Shown: positions 1-12,690 of the stretch, one piece after another
Position numbering within the stretch: position 1 is the stretch's first letter
Layout: the number at the start of each line of letters is the position of its first letter
Source of the DNA: Sphagnum compactum
Lineage: Eukaryota; Bryophyta; Sphagnopsida; Sphagnales
DNA length: 64,000 bases
Direction of reading: 5' to 3'
Assembly: GCA_965153455.1 (NCBI GenBank)
Contig: OZ234495.1
Span: 13,822,875 to 13,886,874, forward strand
The notes under the pieces: model-generated
Told to the model about the DNA's origin: nothing
The model's input: only the letters and a program-made list of their open reading frames with translations
The model's database searches: none
Translations under genes and position numbers: made by a program

Positions 1-740
1 ACTAGCTCGTCAATCAGTCAGCTCAAAAAACAATCAATGGATGGGGCCATTTTTGTGGTTAATTTCCTTGATCGAGCTTGGTAAAAATTGCCTTCATAGC
101 CTTGATCCAGTGGTTGGATAATAAAAACAACCAATATTTTTCACTTTGAAGCCTTTATATTCCACATGAATCTAGAGCAACCGTCCAATCTGAAATTGGG
201 TATAGTTGGTTTTGTGAGTTAGAATATTTGGTGGGTCCACAAGAGTGAGTGATGGCCCAACAACCAATTCATCAATCAGTTTCAGATCTCGTTGATAACA
301 TTGTTCCCCTACCTCACCAAAATATGTTGTTCTTTTGTGTAGGTGAACTTATTCATAGTTAGAACTGAGGGGAACTTTCCCTCTGTGTGTGTGTGTGTGA
401 GGGCACCTTATATCTACCAATATCCTTCCTACAAAAGATCTTACATATACTCCTTAAGAGTGAGAGGGATCATTTTGTTACATCTACATGTAGGGGTAAG
501 ATCCATGCTACTCTTTAAGAAGTAGGGGTAAGAACCATCCGACAAGCACACTTTTGTGTTTAGAACCATGATAATGTTTGCGACTCCTGTTTTATGATGG
601 GTAAAGGCCCAATGTGGGGAACATTCTCAAAATGCAGGACCTAGGACTCGATAACCGACGGGCTTAGGATGAGGCAGCCATCCTAGGCCTTACATTTCGG
701 AATCCCCTGCCCAACACAACACCATTATTGATAATTGTGG

Positions 741-782
741 TCTTTGCTCAGACCCCGAAGACAATTGGGGTCTGAGCAAAGA
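741..782. repeat. Perfect 16-bp inverted repeat (hairpin)
   Basis: Left arm 741-756 (TCTTTGCTCAGACCCC) is exactly complementary to right arm 767-782, with a 10-nt loop. Mixed-composition arms of this length are unlikely by chance. It could be a MITE relic or a small-RNA hairpin. No transcription evidence is visible. Confidence 0.75.
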
Positions 783-1636
783 GGACACTTGTGGAAATGT
801 GTACGCCACCCCCCTATAATGAGAGCTTTTGCTTGTTGGTGAGAATGCTCTACTTACCCAAATCCCCTCACTTTTTCCAAGTCCATTTTATGGGTTGCAA
901 GCAATTTTCTTTTCCACCTTGAAGAACAAAACGAGGAAAAGCAAAACTATTGTCAAGCTTTTGGGCGATAATAAGCTATGACACAACGTTGAAATAAAAG
1001 CATGTCGCCGCAATTCGTGAACTGCCAAGATGACACATGTGATACGGAAGCGTAGAATCACAAGTTCATGCACCTTATATCCCACCCAGTCATGTCGTGG
1101 CAAGTGTTGAAATGAAAACAAAAAAAAAATGGTCAGTGAGTACAGTAAAGTTTAAGGTACCGTGAAGTCTACACTGACTGAATCGAATATACAACTTGCT
1201 GAGAGATCTGTTGCATCTTGGGTTCAAAATTTGTGCATGTGGGTGGGCCGGGGCTCAAACAGAAATGTTTTGTCTTCTTGTTAGCTCTGTCTTTCTCAGG
1301 TTGGCTAGCGCAACTTTTCACTCTTTTAGCTTATCTTTTTGAAGATCTTTTAATGATTTTTTTATTGACTTACAACATGCTTAGGGTTTAGGGAGACCAA
1401 ACATTGTCTCTCTCCATTACTTTATTGCAAGCAAGGGAGAGAGACATTGCAGCTGATGTTAGTTTAGCTTTCATTTGATACAACATTTTGAGGAATGTTT
1501 CACAAGGATTAGTGTTAATAATAAACACTAGGATTGAATTTTGGGAACTTCATCAGAATTTCATGTAACATCAAAACTTTGGAGATTTTTCTTAGTGTAT
1601 TGGAGGTATGCTTACAGAGCATAATATCATGTGGGT

Positions 1637-1690
1637 GCATTTCAAAAAATGGAATGCCCACATCCATGGGCATTCCATGTTTTGAAATGC
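1637..1690. repeat. 54-bp near-perfect palindrome, miRNA-precursor-like
   Basis: Arms 1637-1660 and 1667-1690 (24 bp each) pair with a single mismatch around a 6-nt loop. The arms contain TGGAATGCCCA and TGGGCATTCCA. The long duplex could be a young inverted-repeat locus or a miniature transposon. I do not recognise a conserved plant miRNA in it. Confidence 0.75.
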
Positions 1691-2382
1691 CTCATGTCGT
1701 TTTTAATTTATTTCCTGGGTACTACAGAAATTTTATTCTTTTTAAATCATGTCAAATTGTATGCTTGGTAATGCTCTTAGAGTGAGGGAGTTCCAGAAGT
1801 TAACATCCTTGGCTCCACTTCCTGTTGGGCGGTTACTTCCAAAACCCTCCACTCCTTGAGCATCACCTTACAACTTTTAAAAAGATTTACCTGTTGCTGA
1901 TTTGAACTTGCCATAAGTGGCTGAGTCATTACACAATCACTACCCAGTTGTTTCCATTGCTGGTTTGAACTTTGCATAAGTAGCGGAGCCATTAAGAAAT
2001 CAACTGACTGGCTTTTACTGCAACTAGCACCTTTGTTTGATGACGTTTCCAGTGGCCAAATAATTCAACAGTGAAGGAAATAACAACACAAAGTTGAATA
2101 TCTGAAATTTCAACACATGTGCCTTTGAGCACATCACGTTTGCTGCTCCACATATGATTCACACTTCACACATGGTTGCTTGTTGCACTCCCTTGGTGCC
2201 GTTTGTGTCTCTTTCTAGTATTTTTCTCTTTTTGGGATGAATTCCTATCATTTGTGCCCAATACAACTTTGATATAAATTATTTCAGGTAATGCATAAAA
2301 GAACATGCGTTGCATTGAATAGTCCAGACTCTAAAGGCAAGGAGCCCCGGCAGCTGACTTGTAGGTCATCTAGGTTTCATTC

Positions 2383-2722
2383 TCACAAACTCAACAAGGG
2401 TAACAGCAAATTGAAAATATCCAATAAATCATTTTATGTCTACCTATTGAACATTGGACTATAGTGATAAGTACTAGTGTTAGAAAGATATTTGAGTAAA
2501 CCAAGAAAGATCAGTTTAGGCTCTGATTGACAGAGTCATATGAGAATGCCTTTCACAAACTCAACAAGGGTAACAGCAAATTGAAAATATCCAATAAATC
2601 ATTTTATGTCTACCTATTGAACATTGGACTATAGTGATAAGTACTAGTGTTAGAAAGATATTTGAGTAAACCAAGAAAGATCAGTTTAGGCTCTGATTGA
2701 CAGAGTCATATGAGAATGCCTT
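2383..2722. repeat. Exact 170-bp tandem duplication
   Basis: 2383-2552 and 2553-2722 are identical as far as I can read, base for base. The unit holds no convincing ORF. Perfect identity amid otherwise decayed DNA means a recent event, or an assembly artefact. Confidence 0.9.
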
Positions 2723-5399
2723 CAGTGGCAAGTTTTTAATACTATGATTTTTCCAAAGAACTTGCAGCTGTGGGTTTTGGGTTATGGTATCAATTCGCAA
2801 GAGAGTTCAGAGTTACCCTGAATACTCTTTGGCATGTGAGACTCTCCAAGATAGCCTCACATGCTCAAGTCAATTATCGGACACAATTGATTGTACAACG
2901 AGTGCTGAGCTCATGAGTTATGTAACGTAGAAGAGAGGGAGTTATGAGGCTCAGCCAACTAATGACCAGGAATGTGCAAAAAAAGATTTTAGTGAGATTT
3001 TAAATGTTAGAAGGCAGCAAGATATGTGATATAACTATCAAAAGAATTATAATGACCAGTTCTTTTGGGGAAACCTTAACCCTGTTTTACTTTGACAGTT
3101 CTGTGTTTGAGTACATGAAGATATATTTTATGCTCCACATTAAGGTTTGGGGTGGCACATTATGTCATTTTCTTGACCACCACATGTGACATATGGTTTG
3201 GTTCTGGTGATGATCATACCCTCATAACAGTGATCAAAATCTCTATTGAGCATGAACTTCTTAAAAATTTGTTGGATCTGCCACCGCAGACCTTAATGTC
3301 GTGGAATGGTTTGGTGTTGCTGATTGTGTTGGGTGCCTCACCAAGCTTGCACTAACAGGTTCACATGGCCCCTTACACTTGCCATTAGGGCAACCAGGCT
3401 GGTCGTAGTACGCTATGAATTAGATTTGCAAGGGCCACAACCAACAAAGGAGCTAGTGATTGAAATTATAAATAGGTTTTATAATGAGAAGTTTAAGCAA
3501 TACTTGTATTATTGATGGCATATGAAGTCCCCTCTAAGGTAGCATGCACCAAAAAGGGGTACATTTAGTAAGGTTCAAACACATCGTAGCCCCAACAACC
3601 TACACAAAATTATCACATGTGGATTTAGTATGGGGGACTCTTTTGGTTTTTGGGACTTGATGCACATTGATCGAAAGCTAGAAGAATTTGTATATGATCA
3701 TTATCTAGACCTAGGTGATTTCTTATATTCCTAATGGGAGCACAGGGGAAAAATAACGACATACCTTTGGTGGGGAAAGAGTGCACCCCACATGTGTTTA
3801 GGAGGCTAGGGCCCAAGGGGGCCAACAAGTGACAATGAACACCAATGTCCCTCGAAGGTAATGGTCATGGTTTTTGGATTAGCCAACATTGGATTAAAAA
3901 AATGTGCCTCTTTAACCTACACAAGCAACAAGGCATAGGTTTAACCATGCCCCTACTGCAAGCAAAAAGGGAAAGTGGATTGATCGAACCTTGGAGGATG
4001 CCTTGGAGGCCATAGAGAGCAAAACAAGTTCACTGAGGGGGGCAACAAGATCATGGTGTATACTGCTTACCAACCTTTCAAACCACTTGAACAAGGAAAC
4101 AAGGTCGAGGAAAGTCAAACCACAAGGTGTGTTGATGGAGGAAGAAGATGCAATGGTTGTTGTTTGGACATTAGCAATGTAAACATGTGGTTAGTCAATT
4201 ACCTTGCAACAATTGAAAATGAAAATTGTTGAATTGACATAAACAAGGCCCACACCATTTCAGCATGGTATCTTAGGGGACTCTTGGTGCTGTTGGTTCA
4301 AGAATACGCACTTAGAACTAAACATTTAGCAAGCATAAGGTTTAGAAGTTTGTAGAGCAATGGGTTGATTGCTAAATTTTGCATGTATTTACAACAACTT
4401 GTAAACATTATATACACAAAATAATTACAGCACATTTGTTTTTCTTTTCTGGGCTATGAATAAATCATCTTTCAACTAAACCTCAACAACTCTTTCTAAG
4501 GTATTATTATAGTTGGACATTCAACTTTGACTTTTGTTCTCCTATGAAATGTTTTTTCCCAGATTCCGTGTTCATCAACCTTGAGCTTTATAATAGCTTG
4601 AATTTTACTTGGAGATGTTTTGTGTGTCCAACTTGTGTAAATTCCATAAATCTTCCCACAATTCATTTGAATTCCAACAAAAATGTAGGCAAGAATATGG
4701 CCACTTTTCATGCTAAAGGATGGCTTAAACTAATGATCTTAGTAGATGAGTATAATAAAACTATCATTTTTGAACAATGTTTGTGTGTTATGTTTGAGTT
4801 CCAATTAGGTTTTTAACATATCTCTAAGGATGTAACGTACCATGCAAATAATAATATATGTTTCAAGTTCAATGTACAAGATTCCAACCACTACAACACA
4901 AGGAAAGCAATGGGTGATGAGCTTTAGATGATATGAGGTCGTTGGCAACAACATGCCTATTCATTTTCAAGAAACCATCTTGACACTAAGAACTATTACA
5001 TATGTGGTCAAAGCAATGATTTTGGACAAGAATATGAAGCAAGAAATTGAAGATATTGATATTGATATTGACCTTTAACTCTCAAACATTTTTTCGTCAA
5101 TTGTGTTCATCAATTTGTTTAATTCATCATCAAAAGAAAAGGTGCCACCCCAACTGCAAAATATGACATCATGTCAAGGCCATGGTCCATTTTGTTCCAT
5201 TGCCACTAGTGTTGTTTTGACCCGCATTGCTCACAAGTGTTCACTCGGTAGTTAATTGCCTTCGCACAATGTCATTGACATGGGTTATAGAATTTGGACT
5301 ATGACAACATTGTTATTCAAAGTTTTTTTTTTGTGAATGACACTCAATAAAAACATTTTGTTCGAAATGGTTCCCACGTCCAAAAAAAAACATTGTTCA
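2723..5399. other. AT-rich stretch with fragmentary open frames, no gene recognised
   Basis: Frames of 60-90 codons occur around 3.0-3.5 kb, 3.9-4.2 kb and 4.5-4.8 kb, but none shows a motif I can name. Stops and apparent frame changes look like old transposon coding sequence rather than a gene. A GATATT run sits at about 5050-5076. Confidence 0.4.
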
Positions 5400-7170
5400 T
5401 CGCATATGTAAGGCATGGACAGAAAGTACGATGGCCACATTCAATTGAAGGTGATCACAACCAATATTAAGAATTTTTTTGACTTGAACCCCGAAAAGGT
5501 TTTACCTGGGTCACTTGCATTGTGTGTAGGATGATTGCATTACTTCGTCCATTTGAATGCTTGCAACGAAACTATCTTGAGTAGATAATTGCCCCACATT
5601 CTGGTTAAAGGGCAAATGGTTTTGGGTCCTTTTGTCGACAATCTCCACATCCATTGACGGGCATGCAATTTATATAATATGTTGCCAATAGATTTTCAAA
5701 GTGGATTAGAGGTGATAAAGATTGTAGGTGGGGATGGCATATGGCATATTGATTGGTGCCCACTAGTTCCACAATCCAATGTTCTGCAATGCAAAGACAT
5801 ACATGTGTTAAGTGCACAACACATATCAATACACATAAAACGAGAAGTGGGACTTTATTTCCATATTATTTTAGTTTGTGTTCAATTTTGATTTATAGTT
5901 CTTAAGCATTATAAACATCAGTTATATCCTAATGTCGTAAACCATTGTGTGGGTGGGTTTGTGCAAAAATATGTTGTCGTTAGGCCCCAAATTCTAATTA
6001 GATGGTTGATTCAACATGGTGTTAATTACATAATTCAGAAAAAGGCAGAAGAGGGTGGGTTTCTCTTCGATTCTAAATGCAAGAACAACCCTTGGAATAT
6101 ATTTGGAAGTCAGCCTTCTATTATAAACAATTGTGAAATGCCTATCGTTTGCATGCAAATCTCATCTAGCTTGCAATTGCAAGTAGTTGGCCTTCAACTT
6201 GTTGTAACGAAAAGGTGAAATGATCTTAAATGTTCAAATTAACACAACAACACACCAACAATTGGGAGGTCGGTAAATTATTTATCCATGTGACTATTTT
6301 CCCCTTTATAAATGTCTAGCCATTGGGGTATGGACAAATCTACATCATATTCTTTAGCCACAAACATTATGATGTGACAATTGGAAATTACCCAAGATGC
6401 TTGTGCATATACTTTGTCATGATGTCAACAACTTCTTTGGGTGGGTGTGGGGCATGGGTGTAATGCAAGCACATGTATCATATCTTATAGAACATAATGT
6501 ATTGTGGGCATATTAAAAAGTTCATTCATTATCCCACGTGGAGTTGGGACGAGGTTCAATGTTTGTTGGTGCATGCTAAAGCATGTGAGAACCAATGATA
6601 TGATAATAAGGTTGCATTAGCATCAATTTTTTTGTGCATATTTCATTTACACTATTCAAAGGAGTATATGTACAAAAGTACAATTGACCTTGCTAGAATT
6701 ATTAAAGAAATTCTAAAGACTATGTAGGAAAATTAGTTTTGTACTATGTGGTCAAAATATTCATTTTTGGACTATGTTATAGTTCCATCATTCTTGAAGG
6801 AGTTAAATTGTTTAATTGTGGTGAATGCCTCAAAGGTGGTGCATTTAAGCTCTACAGTAATATTTGGTGTTATTGTGAACCTTTTTGTTACATTTGTGAT
6901 CAAAATCCTTTGTTTATAATCTTTAACCCAATCTATCATTTCCATTTTTCAAAACCTTCCCATGTTAATGCTACAAATTATGAGCATCATTTGAACAAAT
7001 AAATATAACACCTAAAAGAACAATTGGTGTTTTCACATTGGACCCTTGTCTAAATGGCAAAATATTTTGGGCCTCGGTAAGGAACATTTTGACACAACAC
7101 CAAAAAATTCCACGTTGCATGAAAATATACCAAGAATATTCATTGATGTGGCATAAGATATGCTCCAAAT
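5400..7170 (+). pseudogene. Decayed coding relic, possibly a MULE-type transposase with SWIM finger
   Basis: The plus strand gives protein-like stretches broken by stops and frame changes. The most telling is near 6398-6478: a Cys-Leu-Cys triplet and, 19 codons later in the same frame, Cys-Lys-His followed by MYHIL, with an in-frame TAA just before the second part. C-x-C...C-x-H is the layout of SWIM zinc fingers, which are common at the C-terminal end of MULE and FAR1-like transposases. Just downstream, a Trp-Ser-Trp-Asp-Glu-Val stretch also looks like former coding sequence. I see no DDE catalytic triad and cannot fix the ends. The family call rests on one motif and is weak. It could be another domesticated or mobile protein. 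Confidence 0.25.
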
Positions 7171-8034
7171 ATTCTTTCCTATTACCTTGAGCCTGCTTAC
7201 TTGCTCATTGTTCATTGTGTGTTATTCATTCGTTAATGTTGTTACCAAGCACCTTAATGACATTTGACCTCAAATCAAACCACCCCAAACTAGTGCATTA
7301 CCCCCATTAAGACTAAAAGACACTAGTCACATAACAGCCGACCCCTTGACCATTTCCACCTTAGATAAACTTAAGGTAGACACTAAGGAAGGTCAAGTAT
7401 GTCAACCTTTCTTCAATTGACCCATAATTATGAGTCAACTTAGTCTTTGAACTTGAATTAATTGTCAATATGCAAGTGGCATCAACCTTAGTTTCCAAGT
7501 GGTCCATGATTGGCTGAGTGGTTCAAGGTTAACCTTCCCATAAACATTTATTATATTGCATGTGGCTTCATTTGCATCAATCATTTAAATCCTTATAACT
7601 CCTAATTAAAAGGTTTTTTTGAAATCCATGGAGGAAGAAGGTGCCATAGTGACATGAAGGCTTTCAATAGTGGAATTGAATGGCATAATTTACCAATTCT
7701 CCCATTGGAAATCCAAGTTCAACCCAAATGCATTCAAAGTCAAACTCATTCTTTGCATTCAATCAAAATTCATTTTTCAAACATCAATGACCAATTTTGC
7801 ACCCCTCAACACTTGACTTGACTCACTACTATAAAAGCATTTTTTATGCTAGTTTTGATAATTTAAATTTTTAAGCAACAGACAATGGACAAAAATGTCC
7901 TTGGTAATATCAAACCAATTGTTTATGCCAAAACTTTGACTAAGTTTGATTTGATTGAATGCCTACTTTTGTGTTTGATGTGGTTGAAGTGTTAATATAT
8001 GTTTCAATTAAAGTGGCTAAGGGCCTAGCTGACA
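7171..8034. other. AT-rich intergenic stretch
   Basis: Nothing recognised. A short tRNA A-box lookalike near 7511-7530 has no matching B-box or fold. Confidence 0.5.
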
Positions 8035-8265
8035 TGGATGCCAAATGGCATGTATATTATGGTTAAAATGACTAACATAATACCATGTCATTAGGTGCCA
8101 CATGGCATGTCCATTTTGTCTGAAGTGATTAACATATTGCCTTATATTTAGATGCCACACAACATGTTTGTTTTGACTAAGGTGATTAATATCATCATCT
8201 ATATTAGGTGCCACATATCATGGTTGTTGTTATTGATATGACTAACAAACTAATTACATGTGTAT
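8035..8265. repeat. Diverged tandem array, period about 57 bp, 4 units
   Basis: The core TAGGTGCCACATGGCATG recurs at about 8037, 8094, 8150 and 8205 with spacings of 57, 56 and 55 bp. Because 57 is a multiple of three, the minus strand shows a spurious 65-codon frame with a 19-residue periodicity (WHL...NHF). I read this as a minisatellite, not a protein. Confidence 0.75.
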
Positions 8266-9588
8266 GTTTATATGGCATGCCAAATGTTGATAATGTATTT
8301 GTCTATTTGAACTAATTAACGAACAACATGTTATCTTATAATGCAAGGCTCAACCTTATACTATTGTATATCTACATTTATGCCTATATTGTAAACATGT
8401 TTTATCTACTTCCAAATCCCAAACACAATATGCATGGATCATTGAAAGCACAATTTTTTTAAGTCTATTGAAATTGCACGCACACACATAAAAATGTCAA
8501 CTAAATATATTATATTTGGAAATTTGCAAATAGTTTAAAAGAATAAAATGACATGGTTTGATATACTTGATTCATAAACTTGTAGGATTAAATATTGCAC
8601 ATATATTTAATCGAGGTAGTATAAATAATGTTTTTCTTTTGGCCAGGTTTTTGTAGCTTCTCTGGCAATTGCTTTAGTAGTTGTACCCTTTGTTACTAAC
8701 TTTGTAACTAATAGAATCTCATATGGACACAATTTTCTTTGGCAAAATTACAAGGCCTACTACCTTTCTTGAAATCATGTTCATTTGGAAGCAAACCATA
8801 CACCTTATCAAATACACCACCTCCTATGCCCATTCACCATTAATAAATTTGCCTTCATATAATTAGAGCAAGTGCAAATGCATCTAGAGGTAAAATTAGG
8901 TTCTTGGGTTTTAGGTTGCACCACCAATTGCCTAAGTCCCAAAGGAGACCATGAAAAATCTCTTAAGGCATCCCAATGTAGGTTTTGTCTTGTAATTCAT
9001 TATTAACCATGTGGATTGAGTCCAACATACTTTTAAACACTTGCTTCCTTGGACAAGTCATGCAAATAAAGCCACAATTTGCCCAACAAATAATGATCCC
9101 CCACCTCATTATCAAAGGGATGTGGTAAAATATAAGAAAATGGAGGGTTTCCCATGCATTTATATGGAAAATAATCAATTAACAAGGTATTGGTGGGGCC
9201 TAGTTGCCCACACCAATGACTAACCTCCTCCCAACACCTTTTCCCTATTTTTCAAAATTAAAAATTTGCTTGGATTTGTTGGATGGGCAATGCAAGTATC
9301 TAAACATGTTTAAGCACCCCACATAAACATGGGTTTGATATCTAACTTCCCCCTTAACATGAATTGAATATTGTTATTCAATTTTCAAGTTTGATATTGT
9401 TATTGTTGACCAAATGTCAATTTCAAACTAAGAATTACACTTCCAAGAATTTCCGGGAATTTGGGTTTACAAGTTTATTTCCACACCTCACCATGGGAAC
9501 TATTAGATTCCGCGTTTTTGATTTCACATGGTCTACTTGACATAACAAGCCATTCATGTCTATGACCAATAGATGGTGTACTTTGTTA
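8266..9588. other. AT-rich intergenic stretch
   Basis: No motif-bearing frame and no clear repeat structure seen. Confidence 0.5.
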
Positions 9589-10317
9589 CATTAAAAGAAA
9601 AATGTTAACTTGCGACTGTAATTTACAACTATAAAGAAGTTGCAATTAACACATACGAATAAAAATCCATTAGTTGCATAAATGAAGTTTCATTCAACAT
9701 TTAGTCACAAATGATGATTCACCATGATGTCAACACATTCCACATGGCTGATGTATATAGTCAACGTATACAATTCCATCTATTTACCATTTGTATACAA
9801 TTTCCAATTAATCCCCATTTTTGCAATTAGAATATAACCCACTCACATATTGCCATTTGGTGTAATCAAGACTTGTCATTTGACATAATTGAAATATGGC
9901 ATGTGACATTTTAAAATAATAATAATAATTCAATTTATGTAGGTAGGTAGGTAGTTTAGTATGTTCATATATAAGGAGTAGGTACGTAATTATATTTTTA
10001 AATTTATTTTATGTTTAGTTTTTAGGTATCAAACCTTTTTATTGGTTCATCCCAAATGGCATGTTCTTTTTAATGGTGTTTGTGTGTTTTCAATGTTTCA
10101 AGTGCACCTCTTTACATAATATACATGATTGAAATGAAGGACAAAAAGATGGGATAAATGCCATAATTGTAACTTAGTTGCAAACTAATTTGTAATTAGA
10201 AAAATTATGCCATATCTTTTGTCTTTTTTCAATGTCGTAAACTATATAAGTAAAGATGCACAATAAGTTTTTAAATCCCAAATCAAAACAGAATACAAAA
10301 AAAACAATCTACCTACC

Positions 10318-11134
10318 TGACGCGCTCCCAAGTCCCTACTTAGTCCCAAGTTGGACTAAATTGGTTCAAGTTGCGGAAAAGGGAGGGACTCGGGGCACGC
10401 TCCCAGCCTTCAACACTAAAAGGGGTAGAGGGTCATGTTGAAGCCTCGGGATGGACTAGGAAGAGTGACAAGCTTTTCACCTACTCAAACCTGCATCAAA
10501 ACCAACACAAGTTGGTTAGACCACTTTCTGGATCACTTTGGTGCTAGGACAAGCCACGGGCAACCTTGGACTCATTTGACTCACCACGGCCCGGACTCGG
10601 GGGAAGCCACCACCTTCCCCCATATATTATTCTCTGCAGCTCTCCGCCGAGGCTACATCCGAATGGCACTTTTTCCCGGGACTCCCAAGGAGGAGTCCCG
10701 AAACTGTCCCGGTTTGGACTCCCGAGACTTTGGGAGCTCATATCTCCCAGCTCCAACCTCCGATTGGAGTGAGGTCTAAACCAAAGTTGTAGCTCTCCTC
10801 GAGATCTTTCCAACAGTGTGTTGCACTTCACCTACACACATCGGGATCAAGTCGATTCCCGACTTTTAGTGGTCGGGAGTCAAACTGCCAATTTGACTCC
10901 CGGCCTTTCTTTTGCCTATAACTTATGCTGCAGATCTTCAAATGGCCCATGCGAGGCCATTTTAGATATCTACTCTTCAAGACCTTTCCAATGGTATAAA
11001 GAACTCTTCAATGCAAAGTGTTTTGACCCCTGCAATCGACCTCTGAGTTTTCGGGAGTCCCGGAGGACTCCAAGTCCCCAACTTTGGGAGTGTGAGTTGC
11101 ATCCTCACACTTTGCCCAAAGTGGGGTTGCGACA
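10318..11134. mobile_element. Solo LTR of an LTR retrotransposon
   Basis: An 817-bp GC-rich block starts TGACGCG, ends GCGACA (TG...CA) and is flanked by a perfect 5-bp duplication CTACC (10,313-10,317 and 11,135-11,139). It has no gag-pol interior or partner LTR, so it is best read as a solo LTR left by LTR-LTR recombination. Inside are several small hairpins built on the word GGGAGTC, for example 10,678-10,699 and 10,874-10,902 (11-bp perfect arms). Open frames of up to 135 codons here are shadows without motifs. Confidence 0.7.
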
Positions 11135-11450
11135 CTACCTACGCCTTACCTACCTATCTACATACTTTACACTTATTTTATTAACTATATACCTACTTAA
11201 TGAACATGCATACATACCAACCTAAATACCTATGTTCCCACCTAACCTATTGACCTACCTTCTTTACTTACCAACCTAATTAACATAGGCATATACATAT
11301 ATGTAATTAACTTAATTATTTTAAAACATTACCTACTAATACATGCCTAACCTAGGCTAGGTAGCCTATTACCTATTAACCTAACTTATTGAATAATAAT
11401 TGACCTATCTTATTAATTAAAATAGCCTATGTTGCACCTAGCTTAAGCCC
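11135..11450. repeat. CCTA-rich tetranucleotide-like tract
   Basis: CCTACC/CCTAACC words recur irregularly. The opposite orientation (GTAGGTAGGTAG) lies left of the solo LTR at about 9941-9957 and in the CACTA element at 12,455-12,690. Confidence 0.6.
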
Positions 11451-11489
11451 ACATGGCATTTATGCCTAGACCTAGGCTAAACCTTGGTC

Positions 11490-11760
11490 ACACATTAGTT
11501 AAACAACAATTTGTCCAAAGGTTGGTTAAACATTGGTTAAATTAAAACTTGGTAAACATTGATTAAACCTTGATTAAATTAAAATATAATTAAACATTAG
11601 TTAAACCTTGACTAAATTAAAATTTGGCTAAACATTGGGTAAACCTTAGTTAAATCAAAACTTGGCTAAACTTTGGCTTAACAACAAAAATTGATTAAAC
11701 ATTGTTTAAATTTTGGTTAAAATGAAAATTGGTTAAACATTTATTGAACATTAGCTAAAC
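11490..11760. repeat. Degenerate tandem array of a TTGGTTAAAC-type motif
   Basis: Variants of TTGGTTAAACATT and CTTGATTAAATTAAAA recur about every 15-45 bp over roughly 270 bp and run directly into the 60-bp minisatellite. No coding potential. Confidence 0.65.
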
Positions 11761-11761
11761 A

Positions 11762-12045
11762 TGGTCTTCTCATCTTGCATTATTGCTCTTGTAGCTCTTC
11801 TAACCAACGTTTTGTTCCTCGTCATTTTCTCGTGGTCTTTTCATCTTAATTATTCTTTCCATCAACTTGTTTTTCATGATTTTTTTATTTTAGTTCTTTT
11901 GGTCATCACCTTGCTCCTTGTGGTCCATTTGTTTTAGTTCTTCTAGTCATCACCTTGTTCCTTGTGGTCTTCTTGTATTAGTTCTTTTGGTCATCTCCTT
12001 GTTCTTCGTGCTCTTCTTGTTTTAGTTCTTTCAATCATCACCCTA
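11762..12045. repeat. 60-bp minisatellite, left part (split by CACTA insertion)
   Basis: Diverged units carry CATCACCTTGTTCCTTGTGG and TTTTAGTTCTT words. The block stops exactly at the CACTA insertion and the same unit resumes at 15,848 in phase, so this was one continuous array before the insertion. Confidence 0.8.
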
Positions 12046-12454
12046 CACTAGAAGAAAAACATGTATTTTCGACTAGTCTTTGTGACTAAATTTTAGTCGC
12101 AAGAGACATTTTGCAACTAAAATCCCTTTAGTCGCCTAAGACAAGTCGCATGTGATAAACTAGTCGCAAATGACAAAGGGTATTGTATGAAAGAAAAAGT
12201 CAACAAATACATTTCATCCTTTGACTCCATTGTATACGTATTGCCACATGCAACTAAGATGCAACTATTTTGGTCACAATTGAGGGCAAATGATGTGCTG
12301 CTAGGTGTTTTAATATTTGATTTAAAAATATAATAATATTATTATTTTGAAATAATCTAGGACGTTCAATTCAAATACTTGGATGATCTTATATTATGAC
12401 ACGTGGCCCAATGTAAATATGCCACATGGCATAAAAAATTAATAAAAATATTAA

Positions 12455-12690
12455 TATTAGGTTGGTAGGTACTTGGGTAGGTACATAAATAGGTGCCTAC
12501 AAACCTAGGCTACATACTAACCTACCTACTTAGGTTTAAAAATAAGTAGGTAGGTTTTACGTTCCTAGGTTAAATACCTACTCATATAGGTAGGTATTTA
12601 AGTAGGTAGGTATATAGGTCAACCTAGGTGGGTAGGTCAAACTAGGTACCTACCTAGCTAGGTAGATAAGTAGGTTAGGAAGGTAAATAT
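12455..12690. repeat. GGTA/CCTA-rich region in both orientations
   Basis: Dense GTAGGTAGG and CCTACCTA words alternate over about 235 bp, so the single strand could fold into many alternative stems. It lies inside the CACTA element. Confidence 0.65.

Larger units (their letters stand above)
1..2382. other. AT-rich intergenic stretch, no gene recognised
   Basis: Open frames here are under 85 codons and resemble no family I know. Notable items are a short TG run near 383-399 and two hairpins listed separately (741-782 and 1637-1690). Confidence 0.6.

Noticed and set aside
7511-7530. tRNA-like A-box (TGGCTGAGTGGTT)
   Set aside because: No anticodon arm, B-box or acceptor pairing follows within 100 bp.
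10435-11225. Frames of 114 and 135 codons in the 10.3-11.1 kb block
   Set aside because: They lie within the solo LTR, overlap on both strands and show no motif.
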